A DNA stretch of 64,000 bases from Verrucomicrobiales bacterium (GTDB taxonomy: Bacteria > Verrucomicrobiota > Verrucomicrobiia > Verrucomicrobiales > DEV007), in NCBI GenBank assembly GCA_029213265.1, contig JARGNG010000004.1:62001-126000 (forward strand), written 5' to 3'. The notes below the pieces were generated by a model. The model made no database searches. It saw only the letters and a list, made by a program, of their open reading frames with translations, and was not told the origin of the DNA. Numbering within the stretch: the first letter of the stretch is position 1; each line of letters starts with the position of its first letter. Shown piece by piece: positions 43,633 to 53,467 of this stretch. Both the position numbers and the translations under genes were made by a program.

Positions 43633-44955
43633 TCACTTTTTCCGCAAATCGTAGCAGATCAGCCGGGAGCCCATTTCATTTTGATTGATGTAGAGTAAGC
43701 CATTGCTCAGCGCAGGCGGCGCCCAGGTTTCCGGAGCGTAAAAGAGCCGGGCCTTGGATCGAATTTCAAATCCTGCCGGACTCAAATCCATGCGCAGAAG
43801 TGCCCCGTTTTCGCTGATGCAGAAAAAGCCACCATCGACGTAGATGAGGTGAGCATGCCCGAGGCTGATCGGGATCGGGCGTTCTTCCCATAGAATAGTC
43901 GTCTGATAAAAGATCTCGTTCCAATACATGCGCCCACTCGAAGCATCCAGGGCAAGCATGAGCCCCCCGTTTCCACCAAATCCGTAAATCACGCCCTGAT
44001 GATAAATCGGAGTTTGAAACTGGCAGCCCAGTTCAAGCGAGGTCCACAGCACCCGCGCCCGGAAGTCCGGTCCGTATTGGAGCATCACGCCGCCTTTCCC
44101 GTAGTCTTCTGTGAGGAAGATCCGGTTCGGCCCACAGGGAACCGGGGTCGCTGCATTAACACTCGCAAAATTGTCTGACCGCCACGAAAACGCATCATCG
44201 ATGGTCCCGTTTTCCGGCTGAATACAGAGCAAACCTCCGTGAGGTGGTTTCACCATTCCCCCCGCAAACACGAAGAGCCGGTCCTCGCCATTCACCTTTC
44301 CGATCACCGGCGAGGCATAACTTCCGTTCCATTCATGGTCGTTCGTCCAGATCACAGAACCGTCCTTCTTATTCAAGGCGACGACGCAATTTTCCTCCGC
44401 GCCGACGTGGACAATCAACTTCTCTCCGTAGACGAGCGGGCACGATCCATATCCGAAAAAGATAGGCGACGGGCCAAACTCCTTCTCCAGTTTCAGCTGC
44501 CAGGAAACCTTTCCCGTCTCCACTTCAAAACAGATCAGATCACCGTCATTGCCGAGCGTGTAGACCAATTTTGTTTCCGGATCGATCACCGGACTGGAGC
44601 GCGGCGTATCGACGATCCCGTAGCTCTGCGCGACATCAACAGGATACGAATGAGTCCAGATGTCCTCTCCCGTCTCCGCATCGAGGCATCGGATTTCCTC
44701 CTTATCCTCCACCTGATGGATGAAAACCAGCTTTCCGTCAGCAATCACCGGACCCGAATGTCCCTTTCCTCGCTCCACTTCCCAGAGCAAGGCCGGGCCT
44801 TCTTCGGTGTATTCGGTATTCAACCCGGTTTCCGCACTGTGAAGATCGAGATTCGGCCCGAGAAAATGAGGCCAATCGGCCGCCTGCAGGGGGCTCAGTC
44901 CCGAAAGGAGAACCGCACTGGCAAGAAAGTAGTATCGAAGGCAGGAAAGCTTCAT
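43633..44955 (-). CDS. Secreted PQQ-like beta-propeller protein
   Basis: This 440-residue protein has a signal peptide (cleavage near LQA) followed by ADWPHFLGPN, the opening common to PQQ-repeat proteins of Planctomycetota and Verrucomicrobiota. At least five propeller blades are visible as repeats such as CLDAETGEDIWTH, CFEVETGKVSWQL and ALNKKDGSVIWTN. No PQQ-dehydrogenase catalytic residues or haem motif are seen, so it is more likely a structural or binding propeller in the periplasm than an enzyme. The gene is monocistronic, facing away from the SDR gene. Confidence 0.82.
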   Translation of the reverse strand: MKLSCLRYYFLASAVLLSGLSPLQAADWPHFLGPNLDLHSAETGLNTEYTEEGPALLWEVERGKGHSGPVIADGKLVFIHQVEDKEEIRCLDAETGEDIWTHSYPVDVAQSYGIVDTPRSSPVIDPETKLVYTLGNDGDLICFEVETGKVSWQLKLEKEFGPSPIFFGYGSCPLVYGEKLIVHVGAEENCVVALNKKDGSVIWTNDHEWNGSYASPVIGKVNGEDRLFVFAGGMVKPPHGGLLCIQPENGTIDDAFSWRSDNFASVNAATPVPCGPNRIFLTEDYGKGGVMLQYGPDFRARVLWTSLELGCQFQTPIYHQGVIYGFGGNGGLMLALDASSGRMYWNEIFYQTTILWEERPIPISLGHAHLIYVDGGFFCISENGALLRMDLSPAGFEIRSKARLFYAPETWAPPALSNGLLYINQNEMGSRLICYDLRKK

Positions 44956-45033
44956 CCCAAACAGTAAGGCAAATCGTGCAATGCGGTTGCATTTTTCTTG
45001 GAAAAAGACGCCACCTCGCCACAGTGAATACTC

Positions 45034-45792
45034 ATGTCAGAGTCAACATCACTGCAGGGAAAACGGGTTCTTGTCACGGGCGCCTCGAGTGGGATCGGGC
45101 GGGCGATCGCTCTTGCGTTGGGAGAAAAGGGAGCGGAAATTGCAATCCTCGCACGACGCGAAGATCGATTGCGTGACGTCTCGGAGAAGATCATCGAATC
45201 CGGCTCAAAGGGTATTTCGGTCCCGGTGGATCTTTCGGACTCCGGGGCCGCCCAGGATGCGGTCAACTTCGCCGCCAGCGCTCTGGGGGGACTGGATATT
45301 CTCATCAATGCCGCAGGAGTCGCGCGACAGGCCGGACTGAGCGACGGAAAGATCGAAGACTGGAGGACCATGCTCGACGTCAACGTCTTCGCGCTCGCTG
45401 TCGTGACACGGGAAGCACTGACCCATTTTCCCGATCAAGGCGGCCACGTCGTGAACATCAGCAGCATGTCAGGACATCGCGTCCCCGGAAAAGGAGGCTT
45501 CTACGCCGCCACCAAATTCGCGGTCCGGGCGATGACGGAGGGACTCCGACAGGAACTCCGTGCGGCTGGTAATCAGACCCGCGTTTGCAGTATCTCTCCG
45601 GGCTTCGTCGATACCGAGTTGCTCGACGAATATTTCGCCACCTCAGGAGGAGACGAGTCCAAATACGATAAGATCGGATATCCCCTTCTTCAGCCGGAGG
45701 AAATCGCCGACCTCGTGATCCACCAACTCACGATGCCGCCTACAGCCGAAGTGACCGACATCCTCGTGCGACCGACGGCACAGGCGACGTGA
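45034..45792 (+). CDS. Short-chain dehydrogenase/reductase
   Basis: This 252-residue classical SDR has the cofactor motif TGASSGIG, an Arg pair after the second strand (LARREDR) that favours NADPH, NAAG, and the catalytic Ser-Tyr-Lys set (NISSMSG and YAATK). It reduces or oxidises an unknown alcohol or ketone in the cytoplasm. It closely resembles the YdfG-like serine or hydroxy-acid dehydrogenase branch, but I cannot name the substrate. It converges with the large secreted-protein gene with a 17-nt gap. Confidence 0.88.
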   Translation: MSESTSLQGKRVLVTGASSGIGRAIALALGEKGAEIAILARREDRLRDVSEKIIESGSKGISVPVDLSDSGAAQDAVNFAASALGGLDILINAAGVARQAGLSDGKIEDWRTMLDVNVFALAVVTREALTHFPDQGGHVVNISSMSGHRVPGKGGFYAATKFAVRAMTEGLRQELRAAGNQTRVCSISPGFVDTELLDEYFATSGGDESKYDKIGYPLLQPEEIADLVIHQLTMPPTAEVTDILVRPTAQAT

Positions 45793-45809
45793 GCCTACTC
45801 TGAAGATGC

Positions 45810-48800
45810 TCACCTCTTCCGGAGAACCTTCACCCCGACCCGGACACGGTCCGTGACCTCCGAAGCGCTGCTGGAACGTCCCACTACCGTCCCTGTTACT
45901 CTTCTCTTTTTCGGATTCAACAGCTTGAGTCGCATTTCGTAGTTCTCGCGCCCACCCCCGGTGAGACCTTCCGTTTGAAAATTCCCGGACCAAACCGCAG
46001 CGGTGATGTTCTCTTTCGATCCGGAAAGACGGGAATACGAGAATCGGGCACTCCGATGACCCTTCGTCCCGCGGATCAAAATCTCCTCGGGCAACTCATC
46101 ACTCTCCGAGGTAAAGAAGAAGCGGATGCTCTTTCGATTTCCCATTTGAACCTTCTTCATCCCCAGACGGGTCAGACCATACACATCGCCGCCCGCCAGC
46201 GTGGAAAGAGAGGATCCAACCGACAAATCAGGTCGCGCCGGCATCGCCGCCAGCAAAGTTGGCTCTACCGTTTGCCCCGAAATCCCCGCGGCATTGACCG
46301 CCTGCACCCAGTAGTAGGTATCCACAGCCGGGTTCGCCTCGTCATCCTCATACAGAAATCCGCTCGTAATTTCCGTGAGCTCGGCCTCTCCGAAATTCAT
46401 CGTCGTTCCACGGAAGACGCGATAGCTGCCTCCCCCTGCATCGGTCCAGGTAAGCTCATTGGTTCCGGGACTGATCCGGCGGATCGTAAGGGTCACGGGG
46501 ACGGACCTAAGTGGCAGCGGCAATTCCACAGACGTATTCCCAACCGAATAGACCAACCGCACCCCGGCGGTATGGCCTGTGCGAATCCATTCCGGCAGTC
46601 GAAGCCGGACCTCCCCCGGCAGGCTGCCGGGCTCAAAGGAAACCGAAGGATCCAGAGACCACGGACCAGTTGATTCGTCCGCTGTCGTTTCCGCCTTCAG
46701 CCAGGCGTTCTCCGGGATTTCCGAATCGAGGACAAACCGGAGAAATCCCCCCTCTTCGTCGCTGCCCGGCTCAAAGGGGCTTGCAGAAATCTGATCCGGC
46801 AACAATTCGTGAAACTGCTCCGCCAGGTTGGGGAGATCGTCTTCGTCCGGATCATCCGACGGATCCCGATCCTCGACGGCGACTCCCGCGATTCCATTGA
46901 TCCAATCCTCAAACGAGGGCAAATCCGTCCGCCTAAGAACCGCCCGTAGCGTAGGTCGAAGGTTCGCATCCGCCGCTTCCCGCGAAGCATAGCGAAAAAC
47001 CGTCGCCGAAGTTTGCTGCGATTGAATGCGGAAACCGAGCGACAGAATTCCATCCTCCGCGTTTTCGACGCCGGTCCGCGATGTTAGATCGAAGTTCTGA
47101 GTCAGTGTCGGGGCCGGGCTCCAAACCGAAAGCGATTCTCCAAAAGCGGGCCGGCTTGCCCAGGTCAGGCTGGATTCATTCCACGAATCGTCGGAGGTAA
47201 AAAACGTCTCCGCAACGCAGTCAGTATCCGGGATCCCCGCGTGGATTTCCAGGCTCGCAACTTCCACAAGCACCCCGCTCCACTCCGCGAGATCAAACTG
47301 AAGAAAGAACTCCCGGTCATAATCCGTCCCGTTCACGTTTTTCATCCAAAGACTTGTCCCGGTATTGAACCCCTGATTTTGAGAACCGGGATCGCCAAAA
47401 ACAAAGCCGTCCGCCACCGGAGTCATCTCGCCGGAAAACAGAGCCGGTCCAAAGACGCGCACGGTAACCGTATCCGAAGACTCCGCGAGCGGATGATCCA
47501 TGCCATTCAGGCGGGCTACGCAGGTGAACTCGTATTCGCCCGGACCTGGCAGAGCCACCCGGGGCGAGAGAGTCGAGGTGGAATCAAACACCGCCCCGGG
47601 AGGACCGCCCGTCTGGCTCCACGTGATCGTTCCATTCCCGGGAACAACTTCGGCATCGCCCCACCGAACCAAACCCGGAAGCGGAATGCGGTTCACCGGA
47701 AAATAGAAACTCATCTCATCTCCGAGATCGACCTTCGGCAGGCCCAGCCTCCTCCCGAACTGATCCAGGTAGAGCGAAAAAGGATCGAGCGAGTCCCCGG
47801 CGCCGACCCCTTCCACATGATCGACCGGATCTGTTTTCTCCGTCGACGTGCCACCGGTTTCAACCGCCGTCACCGCTCCTCTCGTCCCCACGACGTAGCC
47901 ATAGCGGGACTGCTGCGAATGCACCACTTTCCCAATCGGGCTCGACTCCCCTAACAGATTCCAAAAGACGGTATGGGCCGAAGTCAGATTGTGCTTCGGA
48001 GCCGTGCCGTAGGGCCGGTAGTGAGCCGTAAACCAGGAATTTTTCACCCGGCAAACATCGACCAGATTCGAATGGGAAAAGCGCATGTGATGGTCACTCG
48101 CTTTGCCCGAAGTATTGTAACTGCCCGTTGACCCCGTCGCCTTTCCGGTATCCCTGTCGAGACAATCGTGAATCACATTTCCCGACGAGCCCATGTGGGA
48201 AAAGACAATCCCGTGACGACTGAACTCCGCCGTGCAGCGTTGCACGAGACACTCATTCGAATTGGACAATCGAAACATGTACCCGTTTCCCCCGCCACCT
48301 CCATATTGAGGGCGCTGAAAATGGCAGTCTTCGACGGTGACGCCGCGACACTCCGTCAGAAGAAGACCATTGGATAAAAGATGGGCACCGCTCGTGTTTC
48401 CCGAAGCCTGAAAGGTGTCCACTCTCCGCATCCACGAGTTCCTCGCGTTGCGCCAGCTGATCAGATACGAGGCGTGTGTGTCGTAGGCACTCTTCGCAGG
48501 ATCGGTGTAGTCAGACTCTCCCCAGTTGTTTCCGGGATGCTGCACCCCGCCGATCGAAAAATCCTCCAGCCCCACCTCGGCGAGCGCGTTGTTTCGAATG
48601 TAGACTCTCGCGTTGTCTCTCGTCTTGATCGCATACCGGGTCGGCGCATCGATGATCAGTCGATTGCGGGCGGCATCGATCTCCAGAATTTGACGGGAAT
48701 AGCGCAAGCCTCCGAGAGAAGATTCATATCCCAGCCAGAGAGGCTCTTTGTGTTCCGTCACCCATTCGGGCGTGACGTCCGTGCGAATCACGATCCAGTC

Positions 48801-49388
48801 ACCCACGGCAAAAGGCGCCACATCCGCCACGGGAATCTCGAGAACAGGTCCGGGAAGATCTTCCGTGATCGTATAAGCCGTCCCGCTGTTATACCCCCAG
48901 TGCGGTGTACTCCCCGTGATCTCAATGACGCGCTTGCTCCGCATTTCATAGGATGTGCAGAGGAGAAAAGTCTGGTCTTTCCCCGCCCCTCTCATCACGA
49001 CCGGGGACCCATTGATCCGCAGTGCGAAATTCTGTCCTGTTCCCGGAGCGACCGCAAAGGTCCCCGCAGGAAGATAGACAACGCCTCCTCCGGCCAACTC
49101 GGCGGCATCGATCGCCGCTTGAATCGCCGCCGTGCTGTCGTTCACACCGGTCGGATCCGCTCCGTAGTCGTTCACCACGTGGAAGACCGGTCCCGCCACA
49201 TCAGGAATCGACTGCTCGCCCCGGTGATATCCCGCGTAGGAAAAATCCTGAATCAGCTTGTCGGTGTAGAAATCGAGCGCCGGAACGGGGCTCCAACCCG
49301 CATCATACAGGGGCGACTCCCAGGCCACAACCGGGAGAATCCCCGGCAAAAGAATGGCCAGAAAAAATTGTTTCCACTTCCGATTCAC
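45810..49388 (-). CDS. Large secreted pectate-lyase-like/DNRLRE-domain protein
   Basis: This 1192-residue protein starts at GTG 49388 with a signal peptide (residues 1-22, ending VVA). Residues about 69-110 match the pectate lyase superfamily opening (VVNDYGADPTGVNDST followed by GGGVVYLPAGTF), and a right-handed parallel beta-helix runs to about 500. A PKD-like domain is at about 575-647, a DNRLRE/CBM96-type domain at about 655-815, and a fibronectin-III-like domain near 950-1060. The tail is basic, with no visible sorting signal. It may degrade or bind a polysaccharide; catalytic residues cannot be placed. The longer frame to 49580 is rejected as non-signal-like and overlapping its neighbour. 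Confidence 0.82.
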   Translation of the reverse strand: MNRKWKQFFLAILLPGILPVVAWESPLYDAGWSPVPALDFYTDKLIQDFSYAGYHRGEQSIPDVAGPVFHVVNDYGADPTGVNDSTAAIQAAIDAAELAGGGVVYLPAGTFAVAPGTGQNFALRINGSPVVMRGAGKDQTFLLCTSYEMRSKRVIEITGSTPHWGYNSGTAYTITEDLPGPVLEIPVADVAPFAVGDWIVIRTDVTPEWVTEHKEPLWLGYESSLGGLRYSRQILEIDAARNRLIIDAPTRYAIKTRDNARVYIRNNALAEVGLEDFSIGGVQHPGNNWGESDYTDPAKSAYDTHASYLISWRNARNSWMRRVDTFQASGNTSGAHLLSNGLLLTECRGVTVEDCHFQRPQYGGGGGNGYMFRLSNSNECLVQRCTAEFSRHGIVFSHMGSSGNVIHDCLDRDTGKATGSTGSYNTSGKASDHHMRFSHSNLVDVCRVKNSWFTAHYRPYGTAPKHNLTSAHTVFWNLLGESSPIGKVVHSQQSRYGYVVGTRGAVTAVETGGTSTEKTDPVDHVEGVGAGDSLDPFSLYLDQFGRRLGLPKVDLGDEMSFYFPVNRIPLPGLVRWGDAEVVPGNGTITWSQTGGPPGAVFDSTSTLSPRVALPGPGEYEFTCVARLNGMDHPLAESSDTVTVRVFGPALFSGEMTPVADGFVFGDPGSQNQGFNTGTSLWMKNVNGTDYDREFFLQFDLAEWSGVLVEVASLEIHAGIPDTDCVAETFFTSDDSWNESSLTWASRPAFGESLSVWSPAPTLTQNFDLTSRTGVENAEDGILSLGFRIQSQQTSATVFRYASREAADANLRPTLRAVLRRTDLPSFEDWINGIAGVAVEDRDPSDDPDEDDLPNLAEQFHELLPDQISASPFEPGSDEEGGFLRFVLDSEIPENAWLKAETTADESTGPWSLDPSVSFEPGSLPGEVRLRLPEWIRTGHTAGVRLVYSVGNTSVELPLPLRSVPVTLTIRRISPGTNELTWTDAGGGSYRVFRGTTMNFGEAELTEITSGFLYEDDEANPAVDTYYWVQAVNAAGISGQTVEPTLLAAMPARPDLSVGSSLSTLAGGDVYGLTRLGMKKVQMGNRKSIRFFFTSESDELPEEILIRGTKGHRSARFSYSRLSGSKENITAAVWSGNFQTEGLTGGGRENYEMRLKLLNPKKRRVTGTVVGRSSSASEVTDRVRVGVKVLRKR

Positions 49389-49441
49389 AAGAGGAAAAAC
49401 TATCAGGAAGCAGTAGCAAAGACAACGGCAATCGGAGTCCT

Positions 49442-50227
49442 CTACAGCTTCACCGCACGGCTCGCCGCCATCATCGGCATCCAGCCCTGGAGCCCGGTTG
49501 ACTCCTCGTCCCAGTCGTCTTCGTAGAATCCCGTGATCGCAAAACCGGCGTCGCATTGGCCACCGATCTGCTCTTCCCAACTGTGGCTGAACTCAACACT
49601 CAACTGCGCCTCCATCTGATCGGAGAGCAACTCCGCTTCGGCATGCTCCAGATCAGAATACGGGAGACGATGCTTCACCACCAACTCGCCGGTCTCCTCC
49701 AACAGCTCGTGATCAAACAGGAAAAACGCCGGATTCATAAATCCGCAAAGCAGCGAGCCGCCCGGTTTCAGAACCCGGTGGCATTCCTTCCAGATCGGAG
49801 GAAGCGACTCCGCAAACACATTCGAAACTGGATTAAAAATGAAATCGAACGCCCCGTCCTCCAACCCTGTAAGGTCCGCCATGTCACCCTGTTGAATCAC
49901 GATGGAAAGCCCGAGCCGGGCACAGGTCTCTTCGTCTTTCCGCAACTGCACATCGGAGGCATCGAAAGAAACCACCTCCGCTCCCGCCGAGGCAAAAATC
50001 GGCACCTGCTGGCCGCCGCCACTGGCAAGCGCCAGAATCTTCACTCCCTTCATATCCGGGTAGGAAGGGAACCACGATTCCGGAACCGGCTTGTTCGGCG
50101 TGAGAATGACCGACCACTCCCCTGCTTTGGCCTTTTCAAAGACCTCATCCGGATACGGCGTGCTCCAGCGGCAGCCTTCCTCCGACTGCAGATTCCAGGC
50201 GTTGCGATTGTATTCGGTGATGTTCAT
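49442..50227 (-). CDS. Class I SAM-dependent methyltransferase
   Basis: This 261-residue enzyme has the SAM-binding motif I as ILALASGGGQQVPIFA, the acidic ribose-binding end of strand 2 (VVSFDASDVQL), GDMADL for the adenine site, and FIFNPVSNVF as motif IV. The methyl acceptor is unknown. It resembles the Methyltransf_11 type proteins that act on small molecules. M8 of a slightly longer frame (50248) is used as the start. It is divergent from the ABC exporter genes. Confidence 0.85.
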   Translation of the reverse strand: MNITEYNRNAWNLQSEEGCRWSTPYPDEVFEKAKAGEWSVILTPNKPVPESWFPSYPDMKGVKILALASGGGQQVPIFASAGAEVVSFDASDVQLRKDEETCARLGLSIVIQQGDMADLTGLEDGAFDFIFNPVSNVFAESLPPIWKECHRVLKPGGSLLCGFMNPAFFLFDHELLEETGELVVKHRLPYSDLEHAEAELLSDQMEAQLSVEFSHSWEEQIGGQCDAGFAITGFYEDDWDEESTGLQGWMPMMAASRAVKL

Positions 50228-50326
50228 AGAAAAGGTCAGCGAAGCCATACCATCGCTCGCAGCAGTTGAGTTTCGAGCAAAAATGAGGAAGGGTGTAGGT
50301 AAGTCGGAGATCCGGCTTTTTCACCC

Positions 50327-51049
50327 ATGGATGATTCTGAAACCGCCGAACTCGTCTACGAGGCTCGGGACCTGACCAAGGTCTACCACATGGGAGAGGT
50401 ATCGGTGCAGGCCCTGCGTGGAGTCGACATTCAGCTGTATGAATCGGAACTGATCGTCTTACTGGGACACTCCGGAAGCGGCAAATCCACCCTTCTCAAT
50501 ATTCTCGGCGGCCTCGACGTGCCCTCCTCGGGAGAGGTATTCTATCGTGGCAGCAGGATGTCGGATTTCTCGGAAGCGGAACTGACCCGGTATCGCCGCG
50601 AACATGTCGGGTTCGTCTTTCAGTTTTACAATCTCATCCCCTCGCTGACGGCCCGGGAAAATGTGGCTCTTGTCACAGAAATCGCCCGTGACCCGATGAA
50701 GCCGGAGGACGCTCTCGCTCTCGTCGATCTTACCAATCGAATGGATCACTTTCCCTCCCAGATGTCGGGAGGGGAGCAGCAGCGCGTTGCAATTGCGAGG
50801 GCCATTGCCAAGCAGCCGGATGTGCTTCTTTGTGACGAACCTACCGGAGCCCTCGATTTGGAAACCGGTATCAAGGTTCTCGAAGCGATCGACAATGTGA
50901 ACCGGGAGTTGGGAACGACCACTGCGGTGATCACCCACAACAGCGTGATCTCCGATATGGCTCACCGCGTCATTCGTCTTCTCGACGGGCAAATCGAATC
51001 GATCGAAGAAAACGACGTCATCCGCGCCGCATCCGAACTGAACTGGTAG
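50327..51049 (+). CDS. MacB/LolD-type ABC transporter ATPase
   Basis: This 240-residue ATPase has Walker [10 protein letters not shown]-loop [12 protein letters not shown], signature [14 protein letters not shown], Walker [12 protein letters not shown] and H-loop ITHNS. These features place it in the MacB/LolD/FtsE group of mechanotransmission ABC systems. It is followed 6 nt later by its FtsX-type permease and then by an HlyD-like adaptor, a MacAB-like tripartite set. No outer-membrane channel gene is nearby. Confidence 0.92.
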   Translation: MDDSETAELVYEARDLTKVYHMGEVSVQALRGVDIQLYESELIVLLGHSGSGKSTLLNILGGLDVPSSGEVFYRGSRMSDFSEAELTRYRREHVGFVFQFYNLIPSLTARENVALVTEIARDPMKPEDALALVDLTNRMDHFPSQMSGGEQQRVAIARAIAKQPDVLLCDEPTGALDLETGIKVLEAIDNVNRELGTTTAVITHNSVISDMAHRVIRLLDGQIESIEENDVIRAASELNW

Positions 51050-51055
51050 TCGAAG

Positions 51056-53419
51056 ATGAGCGCTCTAAACCGAAAGCTCATTCGCGACCTCCTCCACATG
51101 AAGGGACAGGCAATCGCGATTGCCGCCGTGATCGGTTGCGGAATCGCCATTTTTATCGGAGCGCAATCGACACACTGGTCGCTGCAATCGGCACGCCAGG
51201 CCTACTACGAGAGAAACCGGTTCCCTGAGGTTTTCAGCTCGCTGAAACGGGCCCCCAACTCAATCGCCGGTCGAGTCAGGGACCTACCGGGAGTTCGGAG
51301 CGTCGTGACCCGTATCGTGAAAGGAGTAACCTTGACTGTTCCCGGATTGGAGGAACCGGCCGTCGGCAAACTCATTTCCTATCCGGACCGGGGCGAGCCC
51401 GTCATCAGCACGGTGCATCTTCTTACGGGAAGATTTCCCGATCCGTTGCGAAACGGCGAAGTCCTCGTGGAGGAAGCCTTTGCCTCCGAACATGGCTTTC
51501 AGCAGGGAGACAAAATCGACGCGGTCATGAATGGGAGGCTCCAGACTCTCACCATCACCGGAGTGGCCATGTCGCCGGAATACATCACCACGATCCAGCC
51601 CGGAAGCCTGTGGCCCGACGACAAGCGCTTCGGTATATTCTGGATGCCCCGAAGACAGATGGAGGCGGCCTTCGAGATGGAGGGAGCCTTCAACGATATC
51701 GCCCTGACTCTGACAGGAAATGCGATTGAAGAAGAGGTCATACGCCTTCTCGACCGCACCCTCGCTCCCTCCGGAGGATTGGGAGCCTACGGTCTGGATC
51801 TTCATTACTCGCATCGATTTATCTCCGATGAACTGACGCAGCTTCGAACGATGAGCATCATTCCGCCTACGATCTTTCTGGGCGTTGCGGCGTTCCTTCT
51901 CAATGTGGCCCTGCGCCGAATTCTCAGTTTGCAGCGGGAGCAAATCGCGGCCCTCAAAGCATTTGGATACAGCAATCGCGAGATTGGATTTCACTACGGA
52001 GGCCTGATCAGTGCGATCATTGCACTCGGTTCGATTCTGGGATGCCTGCTCGGAATCTATATGGGGAAAAGCATGACCGCTATGTATGCGGAGTTCTACC
52101 GGTTCCCCATCACGGTCTTTAAAATTGATTTCCGTATTCTGATCGGTGGCGTTTGCCTGAGCTTCCTCGCCGGTCTCGCCGGAGTCGTTTCCGCGGTCCG
52201 AAATGCCGTCCGCATCCAACCGGCGGAGGCGATGCGCCCGGAACCGCCTCCGAGCTACGAGCCCTCATTTATCGAACGCATGGGTTGGCATCGTTTTCTC
52301 AGCCAGGCTCCCCGAATGATTCTCCGGGAACTGACACGTAGGCCGGCCAAGGCGGCACTCACCAGCCTTGGAATTGCTTTCGCCTGTGGAATTCTCATTG
52401 TCGGAAACTTCGGAAAGGATGCCGTCACCTTTCTGATCGATTTCCAGTTCGATCTTCAGCAACGACAGGATGCTACCCTGACCTTTTACGAAGCCGTTCC
52501 GATCCGGGCGATCTCCAGCCTCAAACACATCGATGGCATTGTCTCGGTCGAACCGTTTCGCTCGGTCCCGGTACGGTTTCGCCATGGGCAGTTCTCGCGG
52601 CAGACCTCCATTATGGGAGTAAAGGAGAAACGGGAGCTCTTCCGGCTTCTCAATACCGACGGGCAGGAAGTTCCTCTGCCGGATGACGGCCTCATCCTCT
52701 CTTCTGCTCTTGCCGGGATTCTATCCGCCCACATTGGCGACACGGTTCATGTCGAAGTTCTCGAGGGGGAAAGAGCCAAACGGAAAGTGAAGGTCGCCGG
52801 AGTCGTCGATGATTTTTCGGGAACGGCTTCCTATATGAACATCCGATCGCTCAACCGGCTCATGAGCGAGCCGCCCGTACTCACCGGGGCCTGGATCTCG
52901 ATTCGGGACGGAAGCTCGCATCATGTATTTCAGGAGCTCAAAGAAACGCCTGCCATCGCCGGGGTCACCTTGCAAAAGGTCGCCGTCGAAGGCTTCATGG
53001 ATTCTTTTGCGGAAAACCTTCTTCACATGCGCATGTTCAATGTCGTCTTTGCCTGCATCATTGCCTTCGGTGTCGTCTACAACAGCGCGCGAGTCGCCCT
53101 TTCCGAACGGGGCCGGGAACTCGCCACGCTCCGGGTGATCGGCTTTACCCGCGGGGAAGTTTCCTCGATTCTCCTCGGTGAGCTTGCCTTCCTCACCGTA
53201 ATCGCGATTCCGGTGGGATTTGCGATCGGCTACTCCCTCTGTCTTTTCATTTCCACCGCTCTCGAAACCGAGCTGTATCGAATCCCCATGGTGTTGAATC
53301 CACCCACTTTTGCCTTCGCCGCAGTTGTCGTCGGACTCGCCGCCCTCGTTTCCGGCCTGCTGGTTCGCCGCGGCATTGACCATCTCGATATGGTTTCCGT
53401 TCTCAAATCCAGCGAGTAA
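51056..53419 (+). CDS. FtsX-like ABC transporter permease
   Basis: This 787-residue permease has an N-terminal helix at about residues 17-38 and a periplasmic domain. Three helices follow (about 270-380), then a second repeat beginning with a helix near 440 and a second periplasmic domain, and three final helices. The FtsX-type C-terminal block (SERGRELATLRVIGFTRGEV) appears once, and a related LQREQIAALKAFGYSNREI appears in the middle, so this is a two-repeat (10-helix class) permease rather than a MacB-like single repeat. Mechanotransmission type; the substrate is unknown. Confidence 0.88.
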   Translation: MSALNRKLIRDLLHMKGQAIAIAAVIGCGIAIFIGAQSTHWSLQSARQAYYERNRFPEVFSSLKRAPNSIAGRVRDLPGVRSVVTRIVKGVTLTVPGLEEPAVGKLISYPDRGEPVISTVHLLTGRFPDPLRNGEVLVEEAFASEHGFQQGDKIDAVMNGRLQTLTITGVAMSPEYITTIQPGSLWPDDKRFGIFWMPRRQMEAAFEMEGAFNDIALTLTGNAIEEEVIRLLDRTLAPSGGLGAYGLDLHYSHRFISDELTQLRTMSIIPPTIFLGVAAFLLNVALRRILSLQREQIAALKAFGYSNREIGFHYGGLISAIIALGSILGCLLGIYMGKSMTAMYAEFYRFPITVFKIDFRILIGGVCLSFLAGLAGVVSAVRNAVRIQPAEAMRPEPPPSYEPSFIERMGWHRFLSQAPRMILRELTRRPAKAALTSLGIAFACGILIVGNFGKDAVTFLIDFQFDLQQRQDATLTFYEAVPIRAISSLKHIDGIVSVEPFRSVPVRFRHGQFSRQTSIMGVKEKRELFRLLNTDGQEVPLPDDGLILSSALAGILSAHIGDTVHVEVLEGERAKRKVKVAGVVDDFSGTASYMNIRSLNRLMSEPPVLTGAWISIRDGSSHHVFQELKETPAIAGVTLQKVAVEGFMDSFAENLLHMRMFNVVFACIIAFGVVYNSARVALSERGRELATLRVIGFTRGEVSSILLGELAFLTVIAIPVGFAIGYSLCLFISTALETELYRIPMVLNPPTFAFAAVVVGLAALVSGLLVRRGIDHLDMVSVLKSSE

Positions 53420-53467
53420 CCCATCCGCCTCCCACCCTATCCTGACAAACCCATATTCTCCAATCCA

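Noticed and set aside
49863-49893. AACCCTGTA and CACCCTGTT with 22-nt spacing
   Set aside because: It resembles the repeat element but lies inside the methyltransferase coding sequence at a conserved part (GDMADLTGL), and both 9-mers are imperfect or shifted relative to any promoter. It is kept only as a caution that such pairs can arise by chance.
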